This document shows positions 40,796-49,574 of a stretch of 64,000 nt of DNA, in pieces. How positions within the stretch are numbered: position 1 is the first letter of the stretch; each line of letters starts with the position of its first letter. The stretch is from Streptomyces sp. ISL-98 (GTDB lineage: Bacteria > Actinomycetota > Actinomycetes > Streptomycetales > Streptomycetaceae), in NCBI RefSeq assembly GCF_018614055.1, contig NZ_JAGGPB010000006.1, positions 124,001-188,000 of the forward strand, written 5' to 3'. Below the pieces are notes generated by a model. It saw nothing but the letters and a program-made list of their open reading frames with translations, was not told where the DNA came from and made no database searches. The translations under genes and the position numbers were made by a program.

Positions 40796-42376
40796 CTACC
40801 AGCTGGTCTTCCGGTGCAGCTGCCACACCTGCATGATCGTCTGCGGGTCCAGGGCCCGTTCGCCGCCCGCGATGTCGGACGAGGCCGCGACGTACAGCTT
40901 GCCCTGCCACAGCGGCAGCAGGCGGACGTCCTTGAGGAATATGTCCTGGGCGCGCTTGAACTGCTTGGCCACGGCGATGCGGTCGCTCTCACGGCGCGAC
41001 TGCGGCAGCAGGCTGGAGGTGATCTCCGGTGTGTCGTACGGCGTGCCGACGGCGTTCTCCTTGCCGACGAACGGCGCGATGAAGTTGTCGGGGTCGGGGA
41101 AGTCGGGGGCCCAGCCACGGCCGAAGACCGGGTACTCGCCCTTCAGGTAGCCGTCCTTGAACTCTTTCCAGGGGCGGTTCTTGAGGGTGATCTTGAACAG
41201 ACCGGACGAGTTCAGCTGCCGCTTCAGCTCGGCGAACTCCTTCGCCGTGGAAGATCCGTACCGGTCGGAGGTGTACCAGAAGGTCAGCGGCACGGGCTCG
41301 GTGATGCCCGCCTCGGCCAGGATCGCCTTCGCCTTCGGCACGCTCGGCTCGCCGTAGCTGTCGAAGAAGCTGGTGGCATGACCCGCGACGCCGCTCGGGA
41401 CCATCGAGTAGAGGGGCTCGGCAGTGCCCTTGTAGACCTTGTCGACCAGCGCGCCCCGGTCGACGACCTGCGCGATCGCGCGGCGTACCGCGGGGTTGCG
41501 CGCGGCCGGGTCCTTGGGGTTGAACACCAGGTAGCGGATCTCCGCGCCGACGGCCTCGACGACCTGGAGCCCCTTCTCCTTCGGCTGCCCCTCCAGGTCG
41601 ATGACCTGCTCCGCGGTCAGACCGCGGAACGTCGCGTCGATCTCCTTGCTCTTCAGCGCGGCGACCATGACGTTGGAGTCCTGGAAGTACCGGATGGTGA
41701 CGGCGTCGTTCTTGACGTCGGCGAACCCGTCGTACTTCGGGTTCTTCACGAGCTCGGCCTCGTTGTCCGGCTTGTACGATTCGAGGGTGTACGGCCCGGA
41801 GCCGGTGATCTCGTCGCCCTTGCGGAGCTCGTCCTTCGGGTAGTCCGCGGGGTTCACCAGCGACATCGCGGGCGTGGCGAGGACGAACGGGAAGGTGGCG
41901 TCCGGCTTGTTCAGGCGGAAGGTGACCGTGCGGTCACCGTCGGTCTCCACCTTGTCCAGGCTGGTCAGAAGGCCGCTCGGGCCTCCGTCCACATCGATCT
42001 TGATGATGCGGTCGATCGAGTACTTGACGGCCGCCGCGTCCAGCTTGGCGCCGTCGGAGAAGACGAGGCCCTCGCGGAGCGTGCAGGTGTAGACCTGGTT
42101 CGAGCTGTCCTCGAAAGCGCACTTCTCCGCCGCGTCCGGCTCGGGAATGGTGCTTCCCGTGGGGTAGCTCACCAGGGTCTGGAAGATGTTCCTGTAGAGC
42201 TCCCAGGAGCCGTCCCAGGCCCCGGCCGGGTCGAGCGTGCTGGGCGTGCTCGTCGTACCGACAGCGAGCTTCTGCTCGGTGTCCGATTCATCACTGGAAA
42301 ACAACCCGCATCCGCTCAGCAGGGATATGGACGCAAGGGCTGCAGCGGACTGCAGACATCTGGTCCGGTTGAACAC
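40796..42376 (-). CDS. Peptide ABC transporter substrate-binding lipoprotein (family 5), orphan
   Basis: 526-aa extracellular solute-binding protein of the OppA/DppA type. The signal peptide ends at lipobox LLSGC. Family markers are AVGTTSTPSTLDPAGAWDGSW, YTCTLREGLVFSDGAKLDAAAVKYSIDR and RAIAQVVDRGALVDKVYKG. The GTG at 42376 has GGAG 7 bases upstream and is preferred to the GTG at 42382. No permease or ATPase genes are adjacent, so it must work with a transporter encoded elsewhere or act as a sensor. Confidence 0.92.
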   Translation of the reverse strand: MFNRTRCLQSAAALASISLLSGCGLFSSDESDTEQKLAVGTTSTPSTLDPAGAWDGSWELYRNIFQTLVSYPTGSTIPEPDAAEKCAFEDSSNQVYTCTLREGLVFSDGAKLDAAAVKYSIDRIIKIDVDGGPSGLLTSLDKVETDGDRTVTFRLNKPDATFPFVLATPAMSLVNPADYPKDELRKGDEITGSGPYTLESYKPDNEAELVKNPKYDGFADVKNDAVTIRYFQDSNVMVAALKSKEIDATFRGLTAEQVIDLEGQPKEKGLQVVEAVGAEIRYLVFNPKDPAARNPAVRRAIAQVVDRGALVDKVYKGTAEPLYSMVPSGVAGHATSFFDSYGEPSVPKAKAILAEAGITEPVPLTFWYTSDRYGSSTAKEFAELKRQLNSSGLFKITLKNRPWKEFKDGYLKGEYPVFGRGWAPDFPDPDNFIAPFVGKENAVGTPYDTPEITSSLLPQSRRESDRIAVAKQFKRAQDIFLKDVRLLPLWQGKLYVAASSDIAGGERALDPQTIMQVWQLHRKTSW

Positions 42377-42419
42377 GTGCACGCTCCTCGATCAGCCATG
42401 GGTCGGCAGACCATACCGC

Positions 42420-42459
42420 AGTGCCCTGTCGGGTCAACGCTCAGACCCGACAGGGCACT
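42420..42459. terminator. Perfect 16-bp terminator hairpin
   Basis: Arms 42420-42435 (AGTGCCCTGTCGGGTC) and 42444-42459 are perfectly complementary with an 8-base loop. It lies downstream of the SDR gene on the minus strand and before the peptide-binding protein gene, so it should end the reductase operon. Confidence 0.85.
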
Positions 42460-42495
42460 TGGTGTGAATACCGTTGAAATGCGGAGTAAAGCGAC

Positions 42496-43275
42496 TCAGC
42501 CAACGCCGGCGTTCAAGAAGATACCGCCGTCCACGACGAGGGTCTGTCCCGTGATCCAGTCCGATTGGTCCGAAGTAAGGAAGGCCGCCGCTCCCCCGAT
42601 GTCCTCGGGAACACCGAGCCGTCCCAGAGGATACGCCGCCGTGACCTCCTCCTCCCGGCCCTCATAGAGCGCCGCGGCGAATTTGGTCCTCACCACGGCC
42701 GGCGCGATGGCATTGACCCGCACGAGCGGCGCGAATTCGTGCGCGAGCTGGAGGGTCAGATTCACCATCGCCGCCTTGCTCATGCCGTACGCGCCGACGA
42801 AGGGCGAGGCGGCGAGCCCGGCGACCGAGGCGATATTGACGATCGCCCCGCCGTTCTCCTTCTGCCACGCCTTCCAGGTCTGCTGCGCGAATCCGAGCGC
42901 CGAGATCACATTCGTCTCGAAGACCTTGCGGGCCACGCCCAGGTCCAGGTCCGCCATCGGTCCGAAGACCGGATTCGTACCGGCGTTGTTGATCAGGAAG
43001 TCGACGCGGCCGAACGCCTCCATGGTGCGCTCCACGGCGATCGCCTGGTGCGCCTCGTCGTGGGCCTTGCCCGCGACGGCGATGACCCGGTCGGAGCCGA
43101 GCGCCTCGACGGCCTCCTTGAGGGCCTCCTCGCCGCGCCCGGTGATGCACACCCGGTCGCCGCGGGCGACGAGCGCCTGGGCGACGCCGTAACCGATTCC
43201 GCGGCTCCCGCCGGTGATCAGCGCGACTTTTCCACTGTCCTGCACTTCGGTTGCCTCATTTGCCTCAGTAGCCAT
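42496..43275 (-). CDS. Short-chain dehydrogenase/reductase
   Basis: 259-aa SDR enzyme. NADP-binding TGGSRGIGYG, NNAG (in FLINNAGTNPVF), the catalytic Ser in IVNIASVAG and YGMSK with the catalytic Tyr and Lys are all present. DWITGQTLVVDGGIFL is the typical end. It starts 15 bases after the FabG-like gene and is likely cotranscribed with it. Probably acts on a ketoacyl or alcohol substrate. Confidence 0.93.
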   Translation of the reverse strand: MATEANEATEVQDSGKVALITGGSRGIGYGVAQALVARGDRVCITGRGEEALKEAVEALGSDRVIAVAGKAHDEAHQAIAVERTMEAFGRVDFLINNAGTNPVFGPMADLDLGVARKVFETNVISALGFAQQTWKAWQKENGGAIVNIASVAGLAASPFVGAYGMSKAAMVNLTLQLAHEFAPLVRVNAIAPAVVRTKFAAALYEGREEEVTAAYPLGRLGVPEDIGGAAAFLTSDQSDWITGQTLVVDGGIFLNAGVG

Positions 43276-43290
43276 GCTCAGTCCCTCGCG

Positions 43291-44052
43291 TCAGTTGAGC
43301 GGGCCGCCGGCCACGTACAGGACCTGGCCGGAGACAAAGCCGGCGTCCTCGCCCGTGAAGAAGGCGATGGCGTTGGCGATGTCGTCCGGCGTGCCGACGC
43401 GCTGGACCGGGATCTGGGTGGCTGCTGCCGCCTGGAAGTCCTCGAAGCCCATGCCCATGCGGGCGGCGGTCTGGGCGGTCATCTCGGTGACGATGAAGCC
43501 GGGCGCGACGGCATTGGCGGTGATGCCGAACTTGCCGAGCTCCTTGGCCAGGGTCTTGGTGAAGCCCTGGAGGCCGGCCTTGACGGCGGCGTAGTTGGCC
43601 TGACCACGGTTGCCGAGCGCCGAGCTGCTGGAGAGGCTGACGATACGGCCGAACTTGGCGTCCACCATGTGCTTCTGGCAGGCCTTGGACATCAGGAACG
43701 CGCCCTTGAGGTGCACGTTCATCACGGTGTCCCAGTCGGACTCGCTCATCTTGAAGAGCAGGTTGTCGCGGAGCACGCCCGCGTTGTTCACCAGGATCGT
43801 CGGCGCACCGAGCTCCGTGGCGACGCGCGCGACGGCGGCCTCGACCTGCGCACTGTCGGAGACGTCGCAGCCTACGGCGACGGCGGTGCCGCCGGCCGCG
43901 GTGATCTTCTCGACCGTGTCCTTGCAGGCCGCCTCGTCGAGGTCGAGTACGGCGACGGCGCGGCCCTCGGCCGCGAGACGTACCGCGGTGGCGGCGCCAA
44001 TGCCGCGCGCCGCCCCCGTCACGATCGCGACGCGCTGCTCGGTGGTGGACAT
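43291..44052 (-). CDS. fabG: 3-oxoacyl-(acyl-carrier-protein or CoA) reductase
   Basis: 253-aa FabG-type SDR. TGAARGIGAA, LVNNAGVLRDNLLFKM (the RDNLL extension is typical of FabG), SLSSSSALGNRGQANYAAVKAGL with the Ser/Tyr/Lys triad, and a GFVSGQVLYVAGG end. Reduces 3-ketoacyl chains; with the adjacent SDR it may serve beta-oxidation or acyl metabolism rather than core fatty acid synthesis. ATG at 44052 has GGAG 7 bases upstream. An imperfect palindrome lies at 44114-44131. Confidence 0.93.
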   Translation of the reverse strand: MSTTEQRVAIVTGAARGIGAATAVRLAAEGRAVAVLDLDEAACKDTVEKITAAGGTAVAVGCDVSDSAQVEAAVARVATELGAPTILVNNAGVLRDNLLFKMSESDWDTVMNVHLKGAFLMSKACQKHMVDAKFGRIVSLSSSSALGNRGQANYAAVKAGLQGFTKTLAKELGKFGITANAVAPGFIVTEMTAQTAARMGMGFEDFQAAAATQIPVQRVGTPDDIANAIAFFTGEDAGFVSGQVLYVAGGPLN

Positions 44053-44113
44053 GCTGGATCTCCTCGCCCTTGGATGCGGATCGGCCAAGTCGACCGAGAG
44101 TGAGTTCTCGATC

Positions 44114-44131
44114 ACTGAGCAACCGCTTAGT
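44114..44131. promoter_or_regulatory. TetR-like palindrome upstream of the reductase operon
   Basis: ACTGAGC-AACC-GCTTAGT, 7-bp arms with one mismatch around 4 bases, about 60 bases before the fabG start. The form resembles sites of TetR-type lipid-metabolism repressors. No regulator gene is adjacent, so a distant protein is implied. Confidence 0.4.
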
Positions 44132-44211
44132 CTTCAGCAGACGTGACGCTAGAAGGCATGGCACGCGGTGTCAACGGCCCAAGGATCCGCTCCGGGTTTC
44201 AGCGGCGCATT

Positions 44212-44598
44212 TCAGCGCACCAGCAGGTCCAGCAGGCGCTCGACCTCCGCCTCCGGATCCGTCGTGAGCCCGGTGTGCACCGGCCCCGGCTGTACGACGG
44301 TGCTGCGCGGCGCGATCAGCCAGCGAAAACGCCGGCCCGCGTCGTCGCCCGCCGCCTGTCCGGCCGCGTCCCCGCCGCCGCAGACGCCTTCCACGGCGCG
44401 CAGGGCGGCCCGTACACCCGCCACATCCGCTCGGGGGTCCAGAACCTTGAGCTTCGCCTCGTCCAGGTGGGTCCTGGCGGCGACGAAGGACTTGGCGCGG
44501 CAGTAGACCAGCACGCCCGCGTTGAACATTTCGCCGCGCTCCACGCGCGGCACGACGCGCACCAGCGCGTACTCGAAGACATCCCGCTGCGTGCTCAC
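44212..44598 (-). CDS. DUF3037 domain protein
   Basis: 128-aa protein, start GTG at 44598 overlapping the stop of the HipA-like kinase gene (GTGA). VFEYALVRVVPRVERGEMFNAGVLVYCRAKSFVAAR is the DUF3037 signature. Function is undescribed. The tight coupling to a HipA-fold kinase, which I recall as a recurring arrangement, suggests the two act together, as modulator and kinase. HipA was first known as a toxin, but nothing here proves toxicity. Confidence 0.85.
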   Translation of the reverse strand: MSTQRDVFEYALVRVVPRVERGEMFNAGVLVYCRAKSFVAARTHLDEAKLKVLDPRADVAGVRAALRAVEGVCGGGDAAGQAAGDDAGRRFRWLIAPRSTVVQPGPVHTGLTTDPEAEVERLLDLLVR

Positions 44599-45476
44599 TT
44601 GCTGCCGTCCCTCATGCCTTGCTTGTCCTGCTCGCCCTGCTTGTCGCGCTTCGTCGGGTGCGGCCACGGGGTCAGGTGGTCCGTCAGCCAGCCCGGTGCC
44701 TGCGACGGCTTGTCCCTCGACGGCTCGCTGAGGGTGATCCGTTCGTGGATCGTCGCGGCGCGCGGCAGCAGCGCTTCGACATACGCGCGGCGCAGGGCGC
44801 CGGTCGTCTCGAAGCCGGGCTCGTCGACCAGCCACTCGGCCGGGACCTGCGCGGCGATCTCCGTGAGCAGCTCCTCGGTGACGAGGGGCGCCAGCCCGGC
44901 GGCAGCGGCGGCGATGTCGGGGCCGAAGGGGGCGAGTGCGTGGTCGGAGGCGTTGAACGGCTTGGCGGAGGCGCTCTGCGCGGTGGGCCAGTTGTGGTGC
45001 CAGATCATGGTCGCACCGTGGTCGATGAGCCACAGGTCGCCGTGCCAGACCAGCATGTTGGGGTTGCGCCAGGAGCGGTCGACGTTGTTGATCAGCGCGT
45101 CGAACCAGACGACCCGGCCGGCCTCGACCGGTTCCACCTCGTACGCGAGCGGGTCGAAGCCGATCGATCCGGGGAGGTAGTCCATCCCCAGGTTGAGCCC
45201 GCCGCTTGCCTTGAGCAGTTCCTGGACCTCCTGGTCCGGCTCGGCGAGGCCGATCACCGGGTCGAGCTGGATGGTCACCAGCTCGGGAACGCGCAGTCCC
45301 AGCCTGCGGGCCAGCTCGCCGCAGATGACTTCGGCGACCAGGGTCTTGCGGCCCTGTCCAGCGCCGGTGAATTTCATGACGTACGTACCGAGATCGTCGG
45401 CCTCGACGATCCCCGGGAGCGAGCCGCCCTCACGCAAGGGCGTGACGTAGCGGGTCGCTGTGACTTCGGAGAGCAT
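44595..45476 (-). CDS. HipA-like Ser/Thr kinase domain protein
   Basis: 293-aa protein with a HipA-type kinase core lacking a HipB partner. The ATP-binding Lys35 is in TYVMKF; the catalytic loop is DALINNVDRSWRNPNMLV (Asp133, Asn138/Asn140); the metal-binding motif is DHG at 152-154 in LWLIDHGATMIWHHNW. The C-terminal tail is charged (TKRDKQGEQDKQGMRDG). ACATTA at 45483-45488 reads as TAATGT, 6 bases before the ATG, suggesting a leaderless message. Its stop overlaps the DUF3037 start. Substrate unknown. Confidence 0.85.
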   Translation of the reverse strand: MLSEVTATRYVTPLREGGSLPGIVEADDLGTYVMKFTGAGQGRKTLVAEVICGELARRLGLRVPELVTIQLDPVIGLAEPDQEVQELLKASGGLNLGMDYLPGSIGFDPLAYEVEPVEAGRVVWFDALINNVDRSWRNPNMLVWHGDLWLIDHGATMIWHHNWPTAQSASAKPFNASDHALAPFGPDIAAAAAGLAPLVTEELLTEIAAQVPAEWLVDEPGFETTGALRRAYVEALLPRAATIHERITLSEPSRDKPSQAPGWLTDHLTPWPHPTKRDKQGEQDKQGMRDGSK

Positions 45477-45541
45477 TTCCCCACATTACTGCCGGTCGGG
45501 TGGCCTTCTCGATCAGTTATTCGCCTGCGAGGGTGTCGCGC

Positions 45542-47656
45542 ATGGATGTTGAGGAGTTCCCGCGCCAGTTCGCCCGTACCCGCCGCTTCTCGCTGGGAGT
45601 GCCCCGCCGGTTCACCGTCTCCCCCGACGGCGAACGCGTGCTGTTCGTACGGTCGGACAGTGGCAGCGACCCGGTGAGCAGACTGTGGCTGTACGAGGAC
45701 GGGAGCGAGCGGATAATCGCCGGCCCCCACGGCGGCGACGGCAACGATCCCGAGGCGGAGCGGATCCGCCGGGAGCGGGCCCGCGAAACATCCACGGGCG
45801 TGGTGGCGTACGCGACCGACTTACCGGTGCGTGTCGTGGCGTACGCACTGGGCGGCGAGCTCTGGGTCGTACGGACGGACGGCGGCACCCCGCGCCGCAT
45901 CCCGACGGCGGGCCCCGCGGTCGATCCGCGCCCCTCGCCCGACGGGAGGCTCGTCGCGTACGTCACCGGGGGCGCCCTGCGCGTCGTGAGCACCGACGGG
46001 CGGGGCGACGACCGGCTGCTGGCCGAGCCGGAGGGCGGCGAGGTGACGTACGGCCTCCCGGACCATGTGGCGGCCGAGTCGCTCGACAGGACGCGCGGCC
46101 ACTGGTGGTCGCCGGACAGCGATGCGCTGCTCGTCGCGCGCGTGGACACCTCGATGGTGCAGCGCTGGTACCTCAGCGATCCGGCGAACCCCGCGCAGGT
46201 CCCACGCTCGGTGCCCTATCCGGCGGCCGGAACAGCCAACGCGGAGACGTCCCTGCACATCGTGCGGCTGGACGGCGACGCGGTCGCGGTACGGATCCCT
46301 GACGCAGCCGACCCGGAGTACCACTTCGAGGGCCGGTGGACGGACACGGCGTTCGAGTACGTCGTCTCGGCCGGGTGGGACGCCATCGGCCCGGTCGTCA
46401 ACGTGCAGACGAGGGACCAGCGCACGGCGTGCCTGCTGGACATCGACCCGGCGACCGGCGCGACATCGCCGCTGCACACGCAACGCGACCCGGCATGGCT
46501 GGAGTTCGTCCCGGGCGCCCCGACGCGCACCGCATCCGGCGCCCCTGTCATTCCTTTCGTGCCGCAAGAGGGGCGCGCACGGGGGCTGAGGATGGTCCGG
46601 GACAAAGCGGTCACTCCGCCCGGGCTGAATGTCCGCGAAGTGCTGTGCACCATCGGTGAGCGGGTGCTCTTCACCGCCAACGAGGAGCCGACGGAGGTCC
46701 ATGTCTGGTCGTACGAACCAGCCTCCGGATTCGTCCGGCTGACCACGGAGCCGGGCATCCACACGGCGGCGGCGGGTGGCAGCACGGTCGTACTGGACAG
46801 CAGGACGCCGGACGGCCACACAGTGACCGTGCTCCGCGACGGCAGACCGGCCGGGCACATCGCCGTACTCGCCGAGGAGCCGCTGATCACGCCCCGGCCG
46901 ATCCATCTCTCGCTCGGCGAGCGCGCATTGCGCAGCCGGCTGTTTCTGCCGTCGTGGTACGAGCCCGGGGCGGGAAAGCTGCCGGTCCTGCTCAGTCCGT
47001 ACGCCGGACCGGGGGTGCAACTGGTCGTCAAGGCCCGCATGTGGTGGACGGCCGTCGCCCAGTGGTGGGCCGAGCAGGGCTTCGCCGTGCTGATGACGGA
47101 CGGTCGCGGCACACCCGGACGCGGCATCGCGTGGGAGAAGAGCATCCACGGTGACCAGCTGACGCCCGTACTCGAAGACCAGATCGACGCGCTGCACGCG
47201 GCGGCCGGGCACTGCGATGCTCTCGATCTGGAGCGCGTGGGGATCCGCGGCTGGTCCTTCGGGGGTTATCTGGCGGCGGGCGCGGTACTGCACAGGCCCG
47301 AGGTGTTCCATGCCGCCGTCGCGGGTGCGGCGCCCACCGATATGCGGCTGTACGACACGCACTGGAAGGAGCGCTACCTCGGCCATCCCGACGTCATGCC
47401 GGAGAACTACGAGCGCTGCTCGCTGGTCGGGCACGCCGGGAAGCTGACCCGGCCGCTGATGCTGGTCCACGGCATGGCGGACGACAATGTCGCGCCGGCC
47501 CACATGCTGCGCTTCTCCGCGGCGCTGCTCGCGGCGGGGCGGCCGCACACCGTCCTGCCACTGCCGGGCGCGAGCCATCTGGTCACGCAGGAGGGCGTGG
47601 CGGACAGCCTGCTGCTGCTCGAGCTCGACTTCCTGAAGAAGTCGCTCGGCGCGTGA
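45542..47656 (+). CDS. S9 family prolyl oligopeptidase / dipeptidyl peptidase-like
   Basis: 704-aa peptidase: an N-terminal beta-propeller (repeats such as [17 protein letters not shown] and [15 protein letters not shown]) followed by an alpha/beta-hydrolase. The Ser is in [14 protein letters not shown], the Asp in [11 protein letters not shown], and the His in [12 protein letters not shown]. This matches the DPP IV type. No signal peptide, so it is probably cytoplasmic and trims peptides. GAGGG lies 8 bases before the ATG. Divergent from the HipA-like kinase. Confidence 0.93.
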   Translation: MDVEEFPRQFARTRRFSLGVPRRFTVSPDGERVLFVRSDSGSDPVSRLWLYEDGSERIIAGPHGGDGNDPEAERIRRERARETSTGVVAYATDLPVRVVAYALGGELWVVRTDGGTPRRIPTAGPAVDPRPSPDGRLVAYVTGGALRVVSTDGRGDDRLLAEPEGGEVTYGLPDHVAAESLDRTRGHWWSPDSDALLVARVDTSMVQRWYLSDPANPAQVPRSVPYPAAGTANAETSLHIVRLDGDAVAVRIPDAADPEYHFEGRWTDTAFEYVVSAGWDAIGPVVNVQTRDQRTACLLDIDPATGATSPLHTQRDPAWLEFVPGAPTRTASGAPVIPFVPQEGRARGLRMVRDKAVTPPGLNVREVLCTIGERVLFTANEEPTEVHVWSYEPASGFVRLTTEPGIHTAAAGGSTVVLDSRTPDGHTVTVLRDGRPAGHIAVLAEEPLITPRPIHLSLGERALRSRLFLPSWYEPGAGKLPVLLSPYAGPGVQLVVKARMWWTAVAQWWAEQGFAVLMTDGRGTPGRGIAWEKSIHGDQLTPVLEDQIDALHAAAGHCDALDLERVGIRGWSFGGYLAAGAVLHRPEVFHAAVAGAAPTDMRLYDTHWKERYLGHPDVMPENYERCSLVGHAGKLTRPLMLVHGMADDNVAPAHMLRFSAALLAAGRPHTVLPLPGASHLVTQEGVADSLLLLELDFLKKSLGA

Positions 47657-47717
47657 ACACCATGACGCGGCCGCCCGTACAACATCACGTAGCCAGAAGC
47701 GGAAGGGGAATGCCGGC

Positions 47718-48194
47718 ATGACGGGATCTCAGGAGACAGGGCGGGTGCTCGGCCGCCGCACGGTCGTCGCCGCGGTGGGCGCCGCCGGAGTCGCGGCGGC
47801 GCTGACGGCGTGCGGTGGTTCGGACAGCTCTGCCGACACCGCCGTCGAGAAGCCGGCGGGCAGCGGTGGTGACGCGGGCGGGAGCGGCGCAGGTGGCGGT
47901 GACGCGGGGGCCGCGCTTGCCAAGACCAGCGACATTCCGGAGGGCGGCGGCAAGGTGTTCGCCGACCGGGGCGTGGTGATCACGCAGCCCACGGCGGGGC
48001 AGTTCAAGGCGTTCTCGTCGAAGTGCACCCATCAGGGCTGCGCGGTCAAGGACATCGCCGACGGCACCATCAACTGCCCCTGTCACGGCAGCAAGTTCGA
48101 CGCGACGGACGGCAGCGTGAAGGCCGGTCCGGCCACGCAGCCGCTTCCCCCGGCCGCCATCAAGGTCGACGGCGGCTCCATCACGCTGGCCTGA
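47718..48194 (+). CDS. Rieske [2Fe-2S] lipoprotein, Tat-exported
   Basis: 158-aa exported iron-sulfur protein. The N-terminus has a twin-arginine motif ([11 protein letters not shown]) and lipobox LTAC (Cys32), then a Gly/Ala-rich linker. The Rieske cluster ligands are Cys103 and His105 in CTHQGC and Cys120 and His123 in CPCHGSKF, with Cys108 and Cys122 forming the disulfide. It should be folded with its cluster before export and tethered outside the membrane. Electron partner unknown. Ends overlap the next gene by 14 bp. Confidence 0.93.
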   Translation: MTGSQETGRVLGRRTVVAAVGAAGVAAALTACGGSDSSADTAVEKPAGSGGDAGGSGAGGGDAGAALAKTSDIPEGGGKVFADRGVVITQPTAGQFKAFSSKCTHQGCAVKDIADGTINCPCHGSKFDATDGSVKAGPATQPLPPAAIKVDGGSITLA

Positions 48195-48834
48195 CCCGCC
48201 TCGGCCGGCGCTTCCAGCAGGCCAGCACCTCGTCGGTCGTGGTGATGGTGGCGACGAAGGCGAGTGTGTTGCGGATCATCGCGGGGGTGTACTCGGCGGG
48301 CACCCCCGCGATGGCGTCCGAGAGCACGACCGCTGTGTAGCCGAGGTTGACCGCGTCGAAGACGGCGTTGGGAATCGCGACATTGGCCGAGACTCCGGTG
48401 ACGAGCAGGCTCCGGCAGCCGAGATTGCGCAGCAGGGCGTCGACGTCCGTACCGGCGAGGGGCGAGAGCCCGTGCAGGCGGCGTACGACAAGATCCTCGT
48501 CCGCGACCTCGATCGGCTCGGCGATACGGACGGCCGTCGTCCCGGTCAGCTGCTGTACGGGCAGGCGTGCGGCGGCGCGGAAGAGCCGTGCGTTGTGACT
48601 GGCGCCGCGCCCGTCGGGCCGCCGTTCCGCCACCGCGTGCAGCACCTGTACGCCGGCCTCGTGGGCACCGTCCACCAAGCGCGCGACATGGTGGAGAGCG
48701 CCCGACGACCGTGCCACTTCGGCCAGTTCGGGCAGTGCACTGTCCCGCCCGACGACACCCTGCTGGCATTCCACGGTGAGCAGCACCGTGGTCGCGGGAT
48801 CGAGCTGCTCCGCGAGCTGTTCGTACGACGGCAA
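48181..48834 (-). CDS. Isochorismatase-fold protein lacking the catalytic cysteine
   Basis: 217-aa cysteine-hydrolase-fold protein. The first catalytic position is Glu (LLTVECQQG) where most relatives have Asp (DMQ), and the nucleophile loop reads [22 protein letters not shown], with Ala where Cys is normal. So it is either a pseudoenzyme or uses another mechanism. Cluster residues around [20 protein letters not shown] remain conserved. TTG at 48834 is preferred; an ATG at 48900 is an option. Converges with the Rieske gene. Confidence 0.85.
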   Translation of the reverse strand: MPSYEQLAEQLDPATTVLLTVECQQGVVGRDSALPELAEVARSSGALHHVARLVDGAHEAGVQVLHAVAERRPDGRGASHNARLFRAAARLPVQQLTGTTAVRIAEPIEVADEDLVVRRLHGLSPLAGTDVDALLRNLGCRSLLVTGVSANVAIPNAVFDAVNLGYTAVVLSDAIAGVPAEYTPAMIRNTLAFVATITTTDEVLACWKRRPRRVRPA

Positions 48835-48927
48835 GGCTCCCCCTCGGGTCTGATCCGGACCGGGCGAACGGGCGACCGGGCGCGCGAGGCTAATCGCCAT
48901 TGCGCGATGAAGGAAGAGACCCCATGA

Positions 48928-48948
48928 TTTCTGACACCCAGTCAGAAA
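48928..48948. promoter_or_regulatory. Perfect palindrome before the PPOX gene
   Basis: TTTCTGAC-ACCCA-GTCAGAAA, perfect 8-bp arms around 5 bases. It resembles a TetR-type operator and lies 20 bases before the start at 48969, near the likely promoter. A nearby regulator of this class is not seen. Confidence 0.55.
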
Positions 48949-48968
48949 CGATGAGGGGACGATCTCGG

Positions 48969-49442
48969 ATGACCGCCACACAGCGCAGGGGCCGCCGGAT
49001 CATGATGACGGACGCCGAGCGGGACGCGTACCTCAGCGAGCAGCGCACCTGCCGGGTGGCGACGGTCTCGGCGGACGGCAGCCCGCATGTCGGCGCGCTG
49101 TGGTTCGTCTGGGACGGTGACTCGATGTGGCTGTACTCGATCACGCGCAGCCGTCGCTGGGCGCAGCTGCGGAAGGACGCCCGGCTGGCCGTGGTCGTCG
49201 ACGACGGCGTGGAGTACAGCGAACTGCGCGGCGTGGAACTGTCGGGCACGGCCGAGTTCGTGGGCGAGGCTCCGCGTACGGGCGAGCCGTGCCCCGAACT
49301 CGAAGAGGCGGAGCGGCTGTTCCCGCGCAAGTACTTCGGTATGACGGAGATGCCGCACGACGGGCGGCACGCCTGGCTGCGGCTCACGCCGGACGCGGTG
49401 ACTTCGTGGGACTTCCGCAAGCTCGGCTCGGCCGGCGGCTGA
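48969..49442 (+). CDS. Pyridoxamine-phosphate-oxidase-like (PPOX/F420) flavin protein
   Basis: 157-aa split-barrel protein. TDAERDAYLSEQRTCRVATVSADGSPHVGALWFVWDGDSMWLYS is the family start, followed by RRWAQLRKDARLAVVVDDG. Such proteins bind FMN or F420 and reduce small molecules; specificity is unknown. Start chosen at ATG 48969 with AGGGGA 9 bases upstream; ATGs at 48924 and 48951 are alternatives, but the first would put the palindrome inside the coding sequence. Confidence 0.85.
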   Translation: MTATQRRGRRIMMTDAERDAYLSEQRTCRVATVSADGSPHVGALWFVWDGDSMWLYSITRSRRWAQLRKDARLAVVVDDGVEYSELRGVELSGTAEFVGEAPRTGEPCPELEEAERLFPRKYFGMTEMPHDGRHAWLRLTPDAVTSWDFRKLGSAGG

Positions 49443-49472
49443 CGACCGCCGATGCCCGAGGACCGCTCCCGG

Positions 49473-49574
49473 CTGAGGACTGCCCCTGGCTGAGGACTGC
49501 CCCTGGCTGAGGACCGCCGCTGACTAAGGACCTCCACTGACTGACGGGCGCCACTGACCGAGGACGCCCCTAGC
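49473..49574. repeat. 17-bp tandem repeat, about six units
   Basis: Units begin at 49473, 49490, 49507, 49524, 49541 and 49558. The first two are identical (CTGAGGACTGCCCCTGG), the rest progressively degenerate. The array fills the gap between the PPOX stop and the LysR stop, running into the end of lysR. The period is not a multiple of three. Confidence 0.85.
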
